From the NCBI GenBank assembly GCA_036346255.1, contig CM070638.1, positions 37,820,394 to 37,884,393 on the forward strand: a DNA stretch of 64,000 nt. Direction: 5' to 3'. Under the pieces are notes generated by a model. It was not told where the DNA came from. It searched no databases and was given only the letters and a program-made list of their open reading frames with translations. This DNA is from Ampelocalamus luodianensis. Its lineage: Eukaryota; Streptophyta; Magnoliopsida; Poales; Poaceae. Made by a program: the position numbers and the translations under genes. This document shows, piece after piece, positions 49,432-59,454 of this stretch; positions within the stretch are counted from its first letter, which is position 1; each line of letters begins with the position of its first letter.

Positions 49432-49981
49432 GACCGGTCCTTAACTGACTTGGGTGACTTCCAAAAGAACCCTGAGCCTCGACCATAGAAATGAATCGAC
49501 CCCGTGTATGAACATACACCCATCCAAACATCCATTTCGCCCAAGTCCAAACCAGTTTTCATTTTATTTCATGTTTTCAAAGAATTTTGCAAACTCCCAT
49601 GATAATCCAATGACATGGTTAAAATCTTTAGACAACAATTGATCTTTTGACTGTAAGTTTCCCAAATCAAGATTTTTGGGTCTAAGCTTTGTCTAAGCAT
49701 ACTATTTTTCAACAAGTTCTTGTCATACTAGTGTATCGACCAAATTTTTATCTATGGCGACAAGGTGTGAGGGATTCAGTGTCTAAGAATTATCAAGTAC
49801 GAGATCAGTAATTCAACCATCCAACAATCCAAAAGCCACGACCAGGTCTACGGCCAGATTCACGACTAGATCCCACAACTGGATTCCACGACTGGATCCA
49901 CAACCAGATTCTACGACCAGATCTCACGACTATAGATCCCACAACTGGATTCCACGACTGGATCCATAACCAAATTCTATG
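49432..49981 (-). mobile_element. LTR 'D', third fragment
   Basis: It starts with the F target duplication GACCG, then GTCCTTAACTGACTTGGG, which matches the corresponding part of LTR A (4053-4070) and of the G-family LTR (19593-19610). It thus continues fragment two (23661-23742). It ends where the TGACGCCCGACC edge of fragment H begins. Confidence 0.55.
49835..49981. repeat. 66-bp imperfect duplication of CACGACTGGATCC-type motifs in LTR D
   Basis: The block starting AGATCCCACAACTGG occurs at 49868 and 49934, and smaller CACGACCAGAT/CCACAACCAGAT motifs surround it. It resembles the GACCAG-rich minisatellite of solo LTR A in motif but not in period. Confidence 0.6.
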
Positions 49982-51345
49982 TGACGCCCGACCCGGGGCC
50001 ACTCGAGTGGTCCTCCAGGACCAACCGGGAAGTCCCTTCGGACCTCCCAGATAATCCGACAGAGCCACCCGAGCGGGCCACCAGGACCACCCAGGAGGTC
50101 CGGTAGGACAGCCTGGAGGTCTAGAGATCAGACCCGCGGGAGTCCCGAGGGGAGAGAAAGGCGCTGGGAAATCTTTACTGCCACGGACCCGCTCAGGGGA
50201 GGTCGAGGGACCAACCCTGGGGAGGTCGTGAGACAGGAGGTGACCCCACGACCGTGCCTCAAGGGAGGTCGTGGAGGCTAGGACCACCCCATGGACCTCC
50301 CACAACCAGACTCGAGGGTGGTCGTGGTGGTCAGGGATCACTCCCAATTCCTTCCTATGTGAACTGAGCTAGTCCCAAAGATCAACAGCTAGCTCTTCAC
50401 AGCAGACAAGAGTGGTAACATTCACTTCAATGAAAATTTTATTAATATCAACAAAGTTAATTACAAAGGGAGGCTTACAAGCCAACAAACCAAATCGCAG
50501 CGGAAGATACAATAACAGTCCACCCGATACACCACAGGCAATCGGCTGGAGGGCGCAATCCTAGTCGTCCAGGACTACTTGGTCCACAACAAGAGCACCA
50601 CAAGGCTTTCCTTTCCCTGCTCAAAAGATAATTTCAAGCAAGAGTGAGCACAACTACCGTGCTCGCAAGTCACACCCGTCAGATAACAATATGACATGCA
50701 TACATGGATATCCAAGGAAGAGCTTATATGGTTGGTTTGCATAAAGCCAAGTTTGTTTTCAATTACACGTAATAGGTTTCAAAGCATATATCAATAATTA
50801 GAATTCATTTGTAAAGATTAATTTTACAGTTAGATAACTTTCATCAACAGAGTGTGAAGGATACTCTCCTGTCATAAGGCTCCCTGCCAAACCCATTTGG
50901 ATAGAAATCCAAAACCAATTCTTTTCAAGTCCTTTGAAAACAAATCAAAGATCTAACTTTAAGCAGCTTTGCTAGCATGTCTATTACCGTGGACACGGCT
51001 ATTCGAATAGTTTTACACTCTGCAGAGGTGTGCAGCTTTACCCACAAGAGGTAATCCACTTAAACTGTCTACTCACACATTTCTGAAGATGCGCGACTAA
51101 GGGATTACCACAAGGCCTTTACAATGCATTGTTCCACCGCGATCCACCCTACTCTAAGGTTTCACCCCTCCCTACGGGTAGAAACCCGTAGAAATCTAGG
51201 GTCCCCTCTTGAGCCTTGTGGGAATTACATAGTCATGAAAGACATGCCATAAAAGACTACCCACACTCCAGCCGGATCAACCGCGATGAAACTTTGCAAA
51301 TTAGTTGGTCAGGTCTCGCCCATATAGGACATGTGGTTGCACAAA
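49982..51345 (-). mobile_element. LTR 'H' fragment (D-like, minus orientation), truncated on the right
   Basis: The left edge is TGACGCCCGACC. From about 50360 it follows the LTR D pattern: GAACTGAGCTAGTCCC, TTACAAAGGGAGGCTTACA, AAGAGTGAGCACAAC and GGCTATTCGAATAGTTTTAC (50997-51016), then 'gcaaattagttggtcagg'. It ends at about 51345, where copia-derived sequence begins. The 49982-50350 segment is GC-rich with repeated GGTCGTGG/CCACGACC motifs. The 180-codon minus-strand frame there (49805-50347) crosses the boundary and is not a gene. Confidence 0.5.
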
Positions 51346-51394
51346 AAGGGTGGCGCGGCGGAAGCTGTGGAGGCGGCGGCTCACGAGCGGCACC

Positions 51395-51408
51395 GCTCTG
51401 ATACCATG
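51395..51408 (-). other. Primer-binding site of a copia LTR (minus strand)
   Basis: Read on the minus strand this is CATGGTATCAGAGC, the initiator-Met tRNA complement. It directly follows the LTR end at 51409. Only about 50 bp of GC-rich leader remains on its far side before LTR H. Confidence 0.8.
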
Positions 51409-51575
51409 TGGGAAAATGAATACGCTACAATGGATGATTGTATTGAGACTTGAGGGTGGTTTATATAGAGTACAAGGCTCGGAGGGTAAGAAGCCTCTCC
51501 TAGAGATAAGGCAGGTATCACGGGATTATAAATCCTAAACTACCAAATATAGAGATATGCTAATATACTCTAACA
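51409..51575 (-). mobile_element. Short Ty1/copia LTR 'K' (167 bp), minus orientation
   Basis: On the minus strand it starts TGTTAGAGTATATTAGC and ends CATTTTCCCA, with a TATATAAA box (51460-51467) about 55 bp before the end. A primer-binding site lies on its 3' side (51395-51408). On its 5' side CTGTGGGGGA looks like a polypurine tract (51576-51585). Short LTRs of this form are typical of plant copia lineages. Confidence 0.75.
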
Positions 51576-51951
51576 TCCCCCACAGTCGTAGCGGTAGCGT
51601 CGTGGACAGCAGGAGTGTCGCGGACGGTCAGACTGGAAAGGAAGCCGAAGGTGAGGAACCATCGGACTGACAACGACATTTTCACTACATGTCCCAGATT
51701 GGAGCTTTGTATAGCACAACAACGGTGATGTTAACGATGGGAAGCTATTTACGGTACACTGAACTCGTCCCGAGCATTCCAAAGACTTCCGAACTTTTTC
51801 GCATTGGATACAAGACTTGTTCAATCACCGCTATGTTGATAGATAGGTTTGGGGATTTATCTTACATACAAGCGGCGCTTGGATCCCATCAAAGGTAGAA
51901 TGGAAATCTTAGTACTTACTATGACTATGAGACATGAGCTATTTGTTATCA
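51576..51951. other. Probable internal or flanking DNA of copia element K
   Basis: This is 376 bp between the K LTR and the insertion of element I. The purine-rich tract next to the LTR suggests that this is the 3' end of a copia internal region read on the minus strand, but no integrase or RNase H motif was recognised. The plus-strand frame at 51689-51898 has no known domain. Confidence 0.35.
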
Positions 51952-51956
51952 CAATG

Positions 51957-53882
51957 TGTGGATATCATGGGATATGCTCATGATCTTAGGATGATGTGTC
52001 AATTGGCAATGACGTTGAAGGTTTGCGGAAACACGAGTTTTCGCAAAGTTCGTGTTCTGTCAGTCTCGAGCGGTCGATCCGCCCAGTGGCGGTCGGACCG
52101 CCCATGCCTCAGGTGAATTGTCTTTGGCGGTCCGACCGCCGGTCGTGGCGGTCCGACCGATTTGGTAGCGATCGGCCGGCGCGCTGAGCGGTCGGACCGG
52201 CAAGTTGAGTGACCTTGAGTTTGAGGTCGGGCCAAAAATAGAGGTGTAGGCAAGTGAGGAGATTCATCGCACTTGGTCTCATAATTTTTGAGCTTCGGTC
52301 AAAAGTTCTATTCGCTTTAAATTTCGGAGAGGTTGCGGATTTCAGCGTTGAAATTTCGGCTAAGTCCTTTGTGGCGGTCGACCGCCTTCTGTTGGCGGTC
52401 GGGCCGGCGGTGGCGATCGACCGCCAAGGTGGCGGTCGGACCGGTTTTCACTAAGTCGTCGCTTTGTGTGGCGGCGATGGTTGCTTGTTAGGTCAAGTTC
52501 GTGGATTTCATAGCATATGTGTTGCATGATGCATGTTTTGACTAACGTGGGTCAAGTTGTGAAGAACTTGTTCCCGGTTCGATTTGCTTGTCTATTGTTG
52601 TGCGAGGTTGCTTGGTGGTCAACGACGGTCAGCGGCGAGGATGATCGGGACTAGGCTTGGAGAGCGAGGTTCAAAACGATCGACGATGCGGGTGAAGTCA
52701 TTGGACTCAAGTATGGTGCAAGATGGACAAAGGTGACCGAGCAGGCGATTCGGTGCGGCCCCAGTTGAATCAAGCGGCACGGGGTGGTGCAAGTGCCATG
52801 GTGGTTTCGGTGGGAGCCGGATGGGAGAGACTTGCCGACATGATGAGAGCCGTTGGATCAACCTACACGTGGCGAACAGCGGGTGCCGCACAACATGAAC
52901 ACGGCGCTTTAAAATGCGTGCGTGTGTCACCCGTTTGTTTTGGGCCTTGCGGAGCCCATTAGGAGACTCTATTAGAAACCCTAAGCCTCCACTATAAATA
53001 GAGGAGGGAGGTGGCGGCACCCCTCGACCCTTTCATTGTTTTTGAAACCCTAATTTGCTTAGGGAGGAGGAGCGGAGGTTAGGGTTCTTGAGAGTTGGAT
53101 TTGATTTCGTGCTCATGTATTGAGTCTTTGCCATCCATTGATGGAGTGGTCAGAACTGATCAAATCAATCCAAAGAAAGTTTCTTCAAAAGTGAGTTCAT
53201 GTGCTTTCTTTCTCTCTTTTGATGAATTGAGTCTTTGTTTGATCCGCGAGTTATTGCTTAGTTTCTTAACGTGATTTAGCTTGCTGTGACGTGAGAATAC
53301 ATCTAGGATCATCAAGATCATCAATCACCCACGTGCAAGTCTTAAGATCATATTTTCGTTTTCACTCGGTTTTGACCTAACTCGCTCAAGCGGTAAAGGT
53401 CTGAACTCGAGCAAGAATTATCACAATTGTTGCTTGGAATAGGTTCTGACATCCTTAGGAAGTTGTGTGTCAAGTTTCACGAAGTTTGGACGCACGAATC
53501 AAAAGTTTGATCAATTTGCGTTTCGGTTTGTCGGCCATTTTTACTGTTCATCGAGCGAGAGTCCGACCTCCGTGAAATCGGTCTCGACCGCTCGAGGGAA
53601 CAGTCGACCGCTGGATCGGTCGACGGCCGTCGGATCGATCGACCGCCCGGTGGCCGGTCCGACCGCCGTGAGAGGTCGGACGCCAATGTCTTCGTGTTTG
53701 CTTTTGTGTTGATTTTACTTTGGGGTTTTGAGTTGATTCAATACAAGTCTTCCACAGGCATGATTGATTGATCTTCATAGCTTTCATAGCTATTGGAGTG
53801 AGATTCGTATTGAATTCAATTTGGGAGAAAAAGAGTTCGTGCTCCTATTCACCCCCCCTCTAGTCGCCTTTTCGGTCCAACA
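51957..53882 (+). repeat. 5' LTR of element I
   Basis: It has U3 clusters of the palindrome-like motif GGTCGGACCGCC (52070-52200 and 52370-52445) and a third cluster near 53575-53690. A TATA box TATAAATA is at 52993-53000. Open frames inside recur in the 3' LTR and are not genes. Confidence 0.9.
52993..53000 (+). promoter_or_regulatory. TATA box of the element I 5' LTR
   Basis: TATAAATA lies in CCTCCACTATAAATAGAGG and is preserved in the 3' LTR at 60494-60501. It precedes 'aaaccctaatttgctta', a plausible transcript start region. Confidence 0.6.
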
Positions 53883-53884
53883 AG

Positions 53885-53896
53885 TGGTATCAGAGC
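53885..53896 (+). other. Primer-binding site of element I
   Basis: TGGTATCAGAGC is a perfect initiator-Met tRNA complement, 2 bp after the 5' LTR end. Confidence 0.9.
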
Positions 53897-53934
53897 AAGG
53901 TTTGCTCTTTTGTGGTCTTAACCGATCTTTGAGC

Positions 53935-56064
53935 ATGGCGATTAGCGTGCCGACGTGTGAGCGTTTCCTTGCATCTTGGCATGATTCTTTTATCATTGAT
54001 GTGAGTCATGACAAGACGTTTGAAGATGCAATAATGGTATTGTCGGTTCAGGAGGGTTTCTCCTGCGATATTTGTGGTGGTCTCTTTTGTTTTGGTTGTC
54101 CTAGTTTCAGGGATGAGATACGCCTAGAGCAGGAGAAGGAGCCCATTGGCATATGTGCGTAGCGATTGAGGATGAGCGTGATGAAGAGTTTTTGAGGATG
54201 ATCATGATGATTCTTCCGAGGATGATCCCCTACTCGAGCTAAGCAAGGTGAGTAAAGAAAAACTCATTGATGGCTTGGTGTCATATGAATATAAATTGCA
54301 TGCTCTTATGAAGAAAATAAAATTGCTAGAAAGAGAAAAGGGTGATCTGTCTCATGAACTCTCCGATTTGAAAACCTCCATGAATGCTTATGATTCATTA
54401 CTTGTAGACATGGAGAACTTGAATAACTCTCTTGCATGCCTAAAATCTGAAAATGAATTATTGAAATTAAATGCTTCTATGCCATGTGATTCTTGTGTTG
54501 CCTTACATAATGAGCTTGATAATGCTAAGTTAGAAATAGGTAATTTTAGATCTATGGCTAGAAATCATTGTGATTCTTGTGTAGGCATGCTTGCTGAATT
54601 TGAGAAGTTAAAATTGACTAATACTCTTCACCTTGAGCAATTAGAAAATGCTAGGGATGAGATTATTGAAATTAAAGCTAGCCCTTGTAGCATGTGCTTA
54701 GAATATGAAAAATTGCTTAAGGATGGTTTAGTCTCTTGCAAGAATTGTGCTTGTTTAGAAACTGAAATTGATGCTTTGAATTGCATGCTAAATACAAAAG
54801 CATCATTAATTTCTTGCACATCTTGTATTTCCTTGAAGAGCGAGGTTGAGTCTTTGAAGAAATTGCGATGATATGAGCGTCAAATCATGTGACTCTTGTA
54901 TTTGTCTTCACTCCGAGATTGATGTTCTCAAGATTTCTTTTGCCTCTTTGCATTCGGAGTTGGAGTCTTTTTGTGCTAAACGTGAGTCACTTGATGTTGG
55001 TTTTTGTGCCATCGCCTTGAGTAGCTCTTCCTTGGCGAGTGCGACTTCTTGTGACTCTTCTTGTGTTGTCCAAGGGATTTCAAAAGATAAATGTGCTTCT
55101 TCTTCAAATGATACTACATCTTCAAAAGAGAAGTATCACTGCACCTTTTGTAAGAAGAATGGACACACTTTCGAGTTTTGCTTTCGCCGTTTGAAACATG
55201 AGCATCGAGTGCGTCATCGTGTCTCTAGGAACACACATAGTCTTTCTCATGGCTTGTGTGAGTCTAGTGCAAATACGAGGACAGTCATGATGTTATTTCT
55301 TCCAAGACTTCTTCTTTGGCGACAATGGTGCTTCGTCCTCTCGACCGTGTCTCCTAGTAGATCTTTACACCATTGCTCTTTTGTGGAAAGAATGGACATC
55401 ATGTGGATTTTTGTTTTCTGTGCAAAACATTTGCATCGAGCTCATGCTTCTAAGTCTCCTAGTGAGCATAGTCTTTCTCATGACATGCACACTCAAGAGC
55501 CTAGCACGGAGACTCGATCGTTGATGGCTTCTTTGACACCTTTTCTAGTGGTGTTGGACAGCACACTGGACTTGGCTTTTATGGTCGTGGTTTTGGTCCA
55601 CGAGCCGCCCAAAGAGATTTCCACCGTTCTCAAAAGGTGGACCTCGTTTGTTCATCGAGGTACACACCCACCACGAGGTTGTGTGAGTTCTTTTGATGCT
55701 TCATTGGTTCTCATCTTGGTGGTTTCAAGCAAGGTCATCGCGCTTTTCTAGAGATGGACCTCGTTTTCCTCATCGAGCTGTCCACTCGCGGCATGCCTTC
55801 AAGGATGATATTGGACCTTCTTGTATGGATCATCATTTGCATCATGCTAACTCACATAATGTTTCGATCGCTTACGGTGGTGGTGTGTCCAAGGTTTGGG
55901 TTCCCAAGCATTTGCTCTCTAACCTTTCGGATCCAAGACTTGGACACCTTGCCTTTCTCATGTGTAGGTACCGAGAATGCGAGTTGGAGAACATGGACTT
56001 AAAAGATTACGATCTTACGCTTCATTACTTGATTGGGACTCTTGATGGTTCTCCACCTCAATAA
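53935..56064 (+). pseudogene. Gag-like coiled-coil / CCHC zinc-knuckle protein of element I, frameshifted
   Basis: The first frame starts MAISVPTCERFLASWHD at 53935 and stops at 54160. The main block (54248-54871) is a coiled coil punctuated by CxxC motifs: MPCDSC, HCDSC, PCSMC, SCKNC and SCTSC. After a frameshift at about 54870 there is SCDSC, then a perfect CCHC knuckle CTFCKKNGHTFEFC (55140-55181) followed by RRLKHE. Beyond 55260 the frame drifts, ending with KVWVPKHLL (55898-55924). Acidic codons near 54190-54240 lie in a third frame. It has no enzyme motif. Such proteins are presumed structural particle proteins. It is disrupted by at least three frame changes. Confidence 0.7.
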
Positions 56065-56265
56065 TGGCCTCCAAGAGGCATGTGCTTTCATGATCGGTGT
56101 CTTCACATGTTTTGTGAACAATCTTATACCTTCATGCATTTACCTTCATGATTATTCAATCTTGGTATGATGTGCTTGTTTTGTGCTCACTTGTATCATA
56201 TTGGCATGTGTTATTCTTTTGATATCTTTTATCATGCCTTTACTAGTATCTTGCTTATGTATCCA

Positions 56266-56570
56266 TGAACTAGATTGTTATTCTTTATTTCCATGGGTAT
56301 ATAAGTTTGGTTTTATCAACATGAGCTTGTCTTTTTTTGTCCCTTTGTTATATTGCTTTTGTTGATTCTTGCTTATATATCCATGTATCATATTGTTGTT
56401 CTTTATTTTCATGGGTGTATGAGTTTGAGTTTGTCAACATGAGCTTGTCTTTGTCTTGTACCTTTATTATATTGCTCATGATTGATTCTTGCTTATGTAT
56501 TCATGTATTAGATATTGTTCTTTATTTCCATGGATGTATAAGTTTGGATGTGTCTTCACGAGCCTGTGTT
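56266..56570. repeat. Three imperfect tandem copies of about 118 bp in element I
   Basis: Each copy contains TTCTTTATTT(C) CATGGGTGTAT, then AGTTTG, ATGAGCTTGTC, a TATTGCT motif and a TATCCATG motif. Copies start near 56280, 56398 and 56517. Confidence 0.7.
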
Positions 56571-57715
56571 GTTTTGTACATGATTAATCTTGCTCGTGTT
56601 GATTTTTGCTTTTTGTATCCACATTCTTACTTGATTCCATGTTAGCATACCTTGATCATGATTTGTTCTCTAACATGCTTTATGCTTACATGGTTTTTGT
56701 GTCATACTGTTAATTGTGGATGCATGAGTCTTGCCATAGCTTTCACTAGCATGCTTTACTTTTGATTGTATATTTGATGTGTAATATGCTATGTGCTTCT
56801 TTGCTTGCTCCTATGCCTTATTGTGGATTAAGGGTAGTTTGAGCTTTGTTATATCTTGGATAGCATGTGCTGCAATTGATTTGTCTATCTTTATGCTCAT
56901 GTCCTGAATTGTTGATTATATGCTTTTATGAGCTTTGGATCATTTGAGGCTATTCTTGTTAGTCGTGTGTCTTGGTACTGTTTTCCCTAGATAATGTTTC
57001 ACTAACCCAGTACCAAGGCATAGACTTTTCCTGTCTCTTTGGTGTAGCCTTTTCAGTTGAGAAGAAGGATATGTGGTCCAACAAGTGTTCAAGACTCCAG
57101 CTGTTGGTTCTTCTTCATTTGTGCTTTCAATGCTGGCTATCACTTCTAGGAGACGAAGGAATGTTGAGATGAGGATGATGGGTGAGCGCAACAACTTTCT
57201 AGAGCTCCAAGGAATGGATCTTCACTCATCATGACTATATCTCACTTTAGCAGATGTGACTCGAGTGTTCGAGCTTCTATACCTTACATTTGTGTATGGT
57301 ATCCCTAGTCTACCTTGCATAAGCATTTTGGGCTTGTTGAGTTCAGGGTAGATAGGAGGCTCTGTTCTAGCACGTGTCTTTTCTAAGCACTCTTCTTGTC
57401 TCATGGTTTTCTAGGATGCACTTCTCTCACAGCCTAGGTTGAGCTTGTTTCCCAGTCACTAGTCCTTAGCAGGTTTTTGAGTTGCCTGTAGGTCTTTTTA
57501 GTGTTGGTGTTTCGCTCCCTAGCTTTTCGAGTTGCTTTCCCTAGAGATCTTGTGGAATTTGAAGTCTTTTGTGCTAGTTTTTGTGGAGTCCAAGGCTCTG
57601 TTGGCAGATCTTCCCTCAAAGCCTTTTGACCAAACAAGGCTTGCCACCTTGAGAAGCAAGTTTGGGATAATCTATCCCTATGGGTTGGTTTGAGGGGGAG
57701 TTGGTTCTTTTCTGA

Positions 57716-57800
57716 ACCTTCTTTGTTCATCTGAACTTTCCTTGTTCATTTGAGCTTTTCTTGTTCATCTGAACCTTTCTTGTTCATGTGAACTTTTTGT
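57716..57800. repeat. Short tandem array of about 18-19 bp (TTGTTCATCTGAACCTTTC type)
   Basis: Four to five neighbouring units with small substitutions lie just downstream of a GAGGGGGAG purine tract in element I. Confidence 0.75.
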
Positions 57801-59444
57801 GGATCTTTTCTGATACCTTCTTCTAATGGTATTTTCTTTTGATCTTTTTAGGTTTTTTTTAGTTTGTGTGCATTTCATTGTTTCATACTGCATTCATATG
57901 AAAAACCAAAAAGATGCATTGTTATATAAGCTTTTCTGCTTGTCTTTTAAAATTGATGAAGCTTTGCTTATTACCCTGTTTGAGCTTTTAGTATTTCAAT
58001 TCTGCTCAATGCCATGTCTAGTTCCTTGACTTGCTAGAATTATCATGCTTTCACATGTGTAGCTAAGTCTTTCTTTGAATGAGCTAGAACTTTAAGACAA
58101 CTTGAACTAAAACCGCAATTTGTGGATGTTTTAGCTAGTTGCGCAATTAGTGCTCCTTTTATGACATTGGCCTGTCAAAATTGCGGTGTTAGCTCTTGAA
58201 TCTAGTATTGATCATTACTTGAGCTTCTTGTTCTTTTGAGAATCTAAATCTGCTCTTGTGAACAAAAAAAGGAGGTCTCTTTTGTGCGAAAAACTGATCT
58301 CACCAATTCTTTCTCATGAGACGGCTTGCCATAGCACTAGGCATGAACTCGGGGAGTTTTGGATGACCTAGATCATTCTTTTAAGCTTTTTGTGCTTAAG
58401 ATGGTGTGGCAAGGCTTGAGATCTAGCACGTGGATAAGAAAATGAATTTTCAAATGGGTAGAAGCTTAGGAAGAGTTTGTGGATGGCTCTAGTCCAGGAT
58501 CTTCTTCACTAAGCTATACCTTTCATCAACTTCAATATTCCTTTGCAAATGAAAATCTGTTGAAAAATGGGCGGTTGAGACAATTTGAGCAAAATAATTC
58601 AATTTAGGACTTGTTTGTCTCTTAATGTGGTCTTTGTTAGCTTCTTTGTCTCACATTGACATTTTGACATGGCGATTTCATTTTAGGATCTCTGTTGATG
58701 AACTTGCTAGATTTGAAACTTTGCTTAAAATGCTAAAATTCATTGCTTTATATTGAGCCTTCTTGTTTTAGCTTTGTTATATATGTCTTATCATGATCTT
58801 GCTAGCGCATTCAGTGATATGGTGTTTATGCAAAATTTGAGATGCTAGCTTGTTCTTTTGGGTAATCTCCAAAGCTTCTTGTAATCCAAAATTGAAAAAT
58901 ACAAAATATGAAGCCACTCCATTGCATTTCATGCATGCTCCTTCTTATGCTTTTTCCTCATTCGCATTTGTTATCTCGAACGAGGAAGGCGTGTTTCCTT
59001 GATGACTCCATTGTCAAAGGGGAGAAGATATTTCAAAATGTGTAAAGGAGAGGATTTAAAAGTATTACAAGAGGAGAAAATTGGAGAATTTGAAATTTTC
59101 AAATTTGAGGATCATAGTGAGGGGAGTTTCTTATTTGCATTCTTATGGTCTTATTGCTCTTTACCGAACTTGAATTGCAATTCTTGAGCCTCACCATGAT
59201 CAAAGGTCATTTTGAACAATTGTTCTTTCATATGGACCTTAAGTGAGATTTTTGACTCTTCTTTGGAAATTGAAGCTTTCTTGCTTTCTTTTGCCTTATC
59301 TCACTTGCCGATGCTATTCGAAGCCACTTGGTCATTTCATTGCTTTCTCTTGCATATGGACCAAGTTGTGCCTTTCTTGTAGCGTTGAGTTTTACTTTTC
59401 AAACTTCAAAACTTGCATTTGTTGGGAATTGCCAATGTGATCAT

Positions 59445-59453
59445 CAAGGGAGA
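59445..59453 (+). other. Polypurine tract of element I
   Basis: CAAGGGAGA lies immediately before the 3' LTR start TGTGGATATC at 59455. It is short but in the expected position. Confidence 0.6.
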
Positions 59454-59454
59454 T

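Larger units (their letters stand above)
56065..59454 (+). other. Non-coding 3' interior of element I
   Basis: This is 3.4 kb of T-rich DNA without conserved reading frames. It contains a threefold tandem repeat (56266-56570) and a run of CTTGTTCATCTGAACCTTT-like units (57716-57800). A GAGGGGGAG tract is at 57691 and another purine run, GTCAAAGGGGAGAAG, at 59013. Purine tracts of this kind are common near the end of grass SIRE-like elements. No env-like or pol gene was found. Confidence 0.6.
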
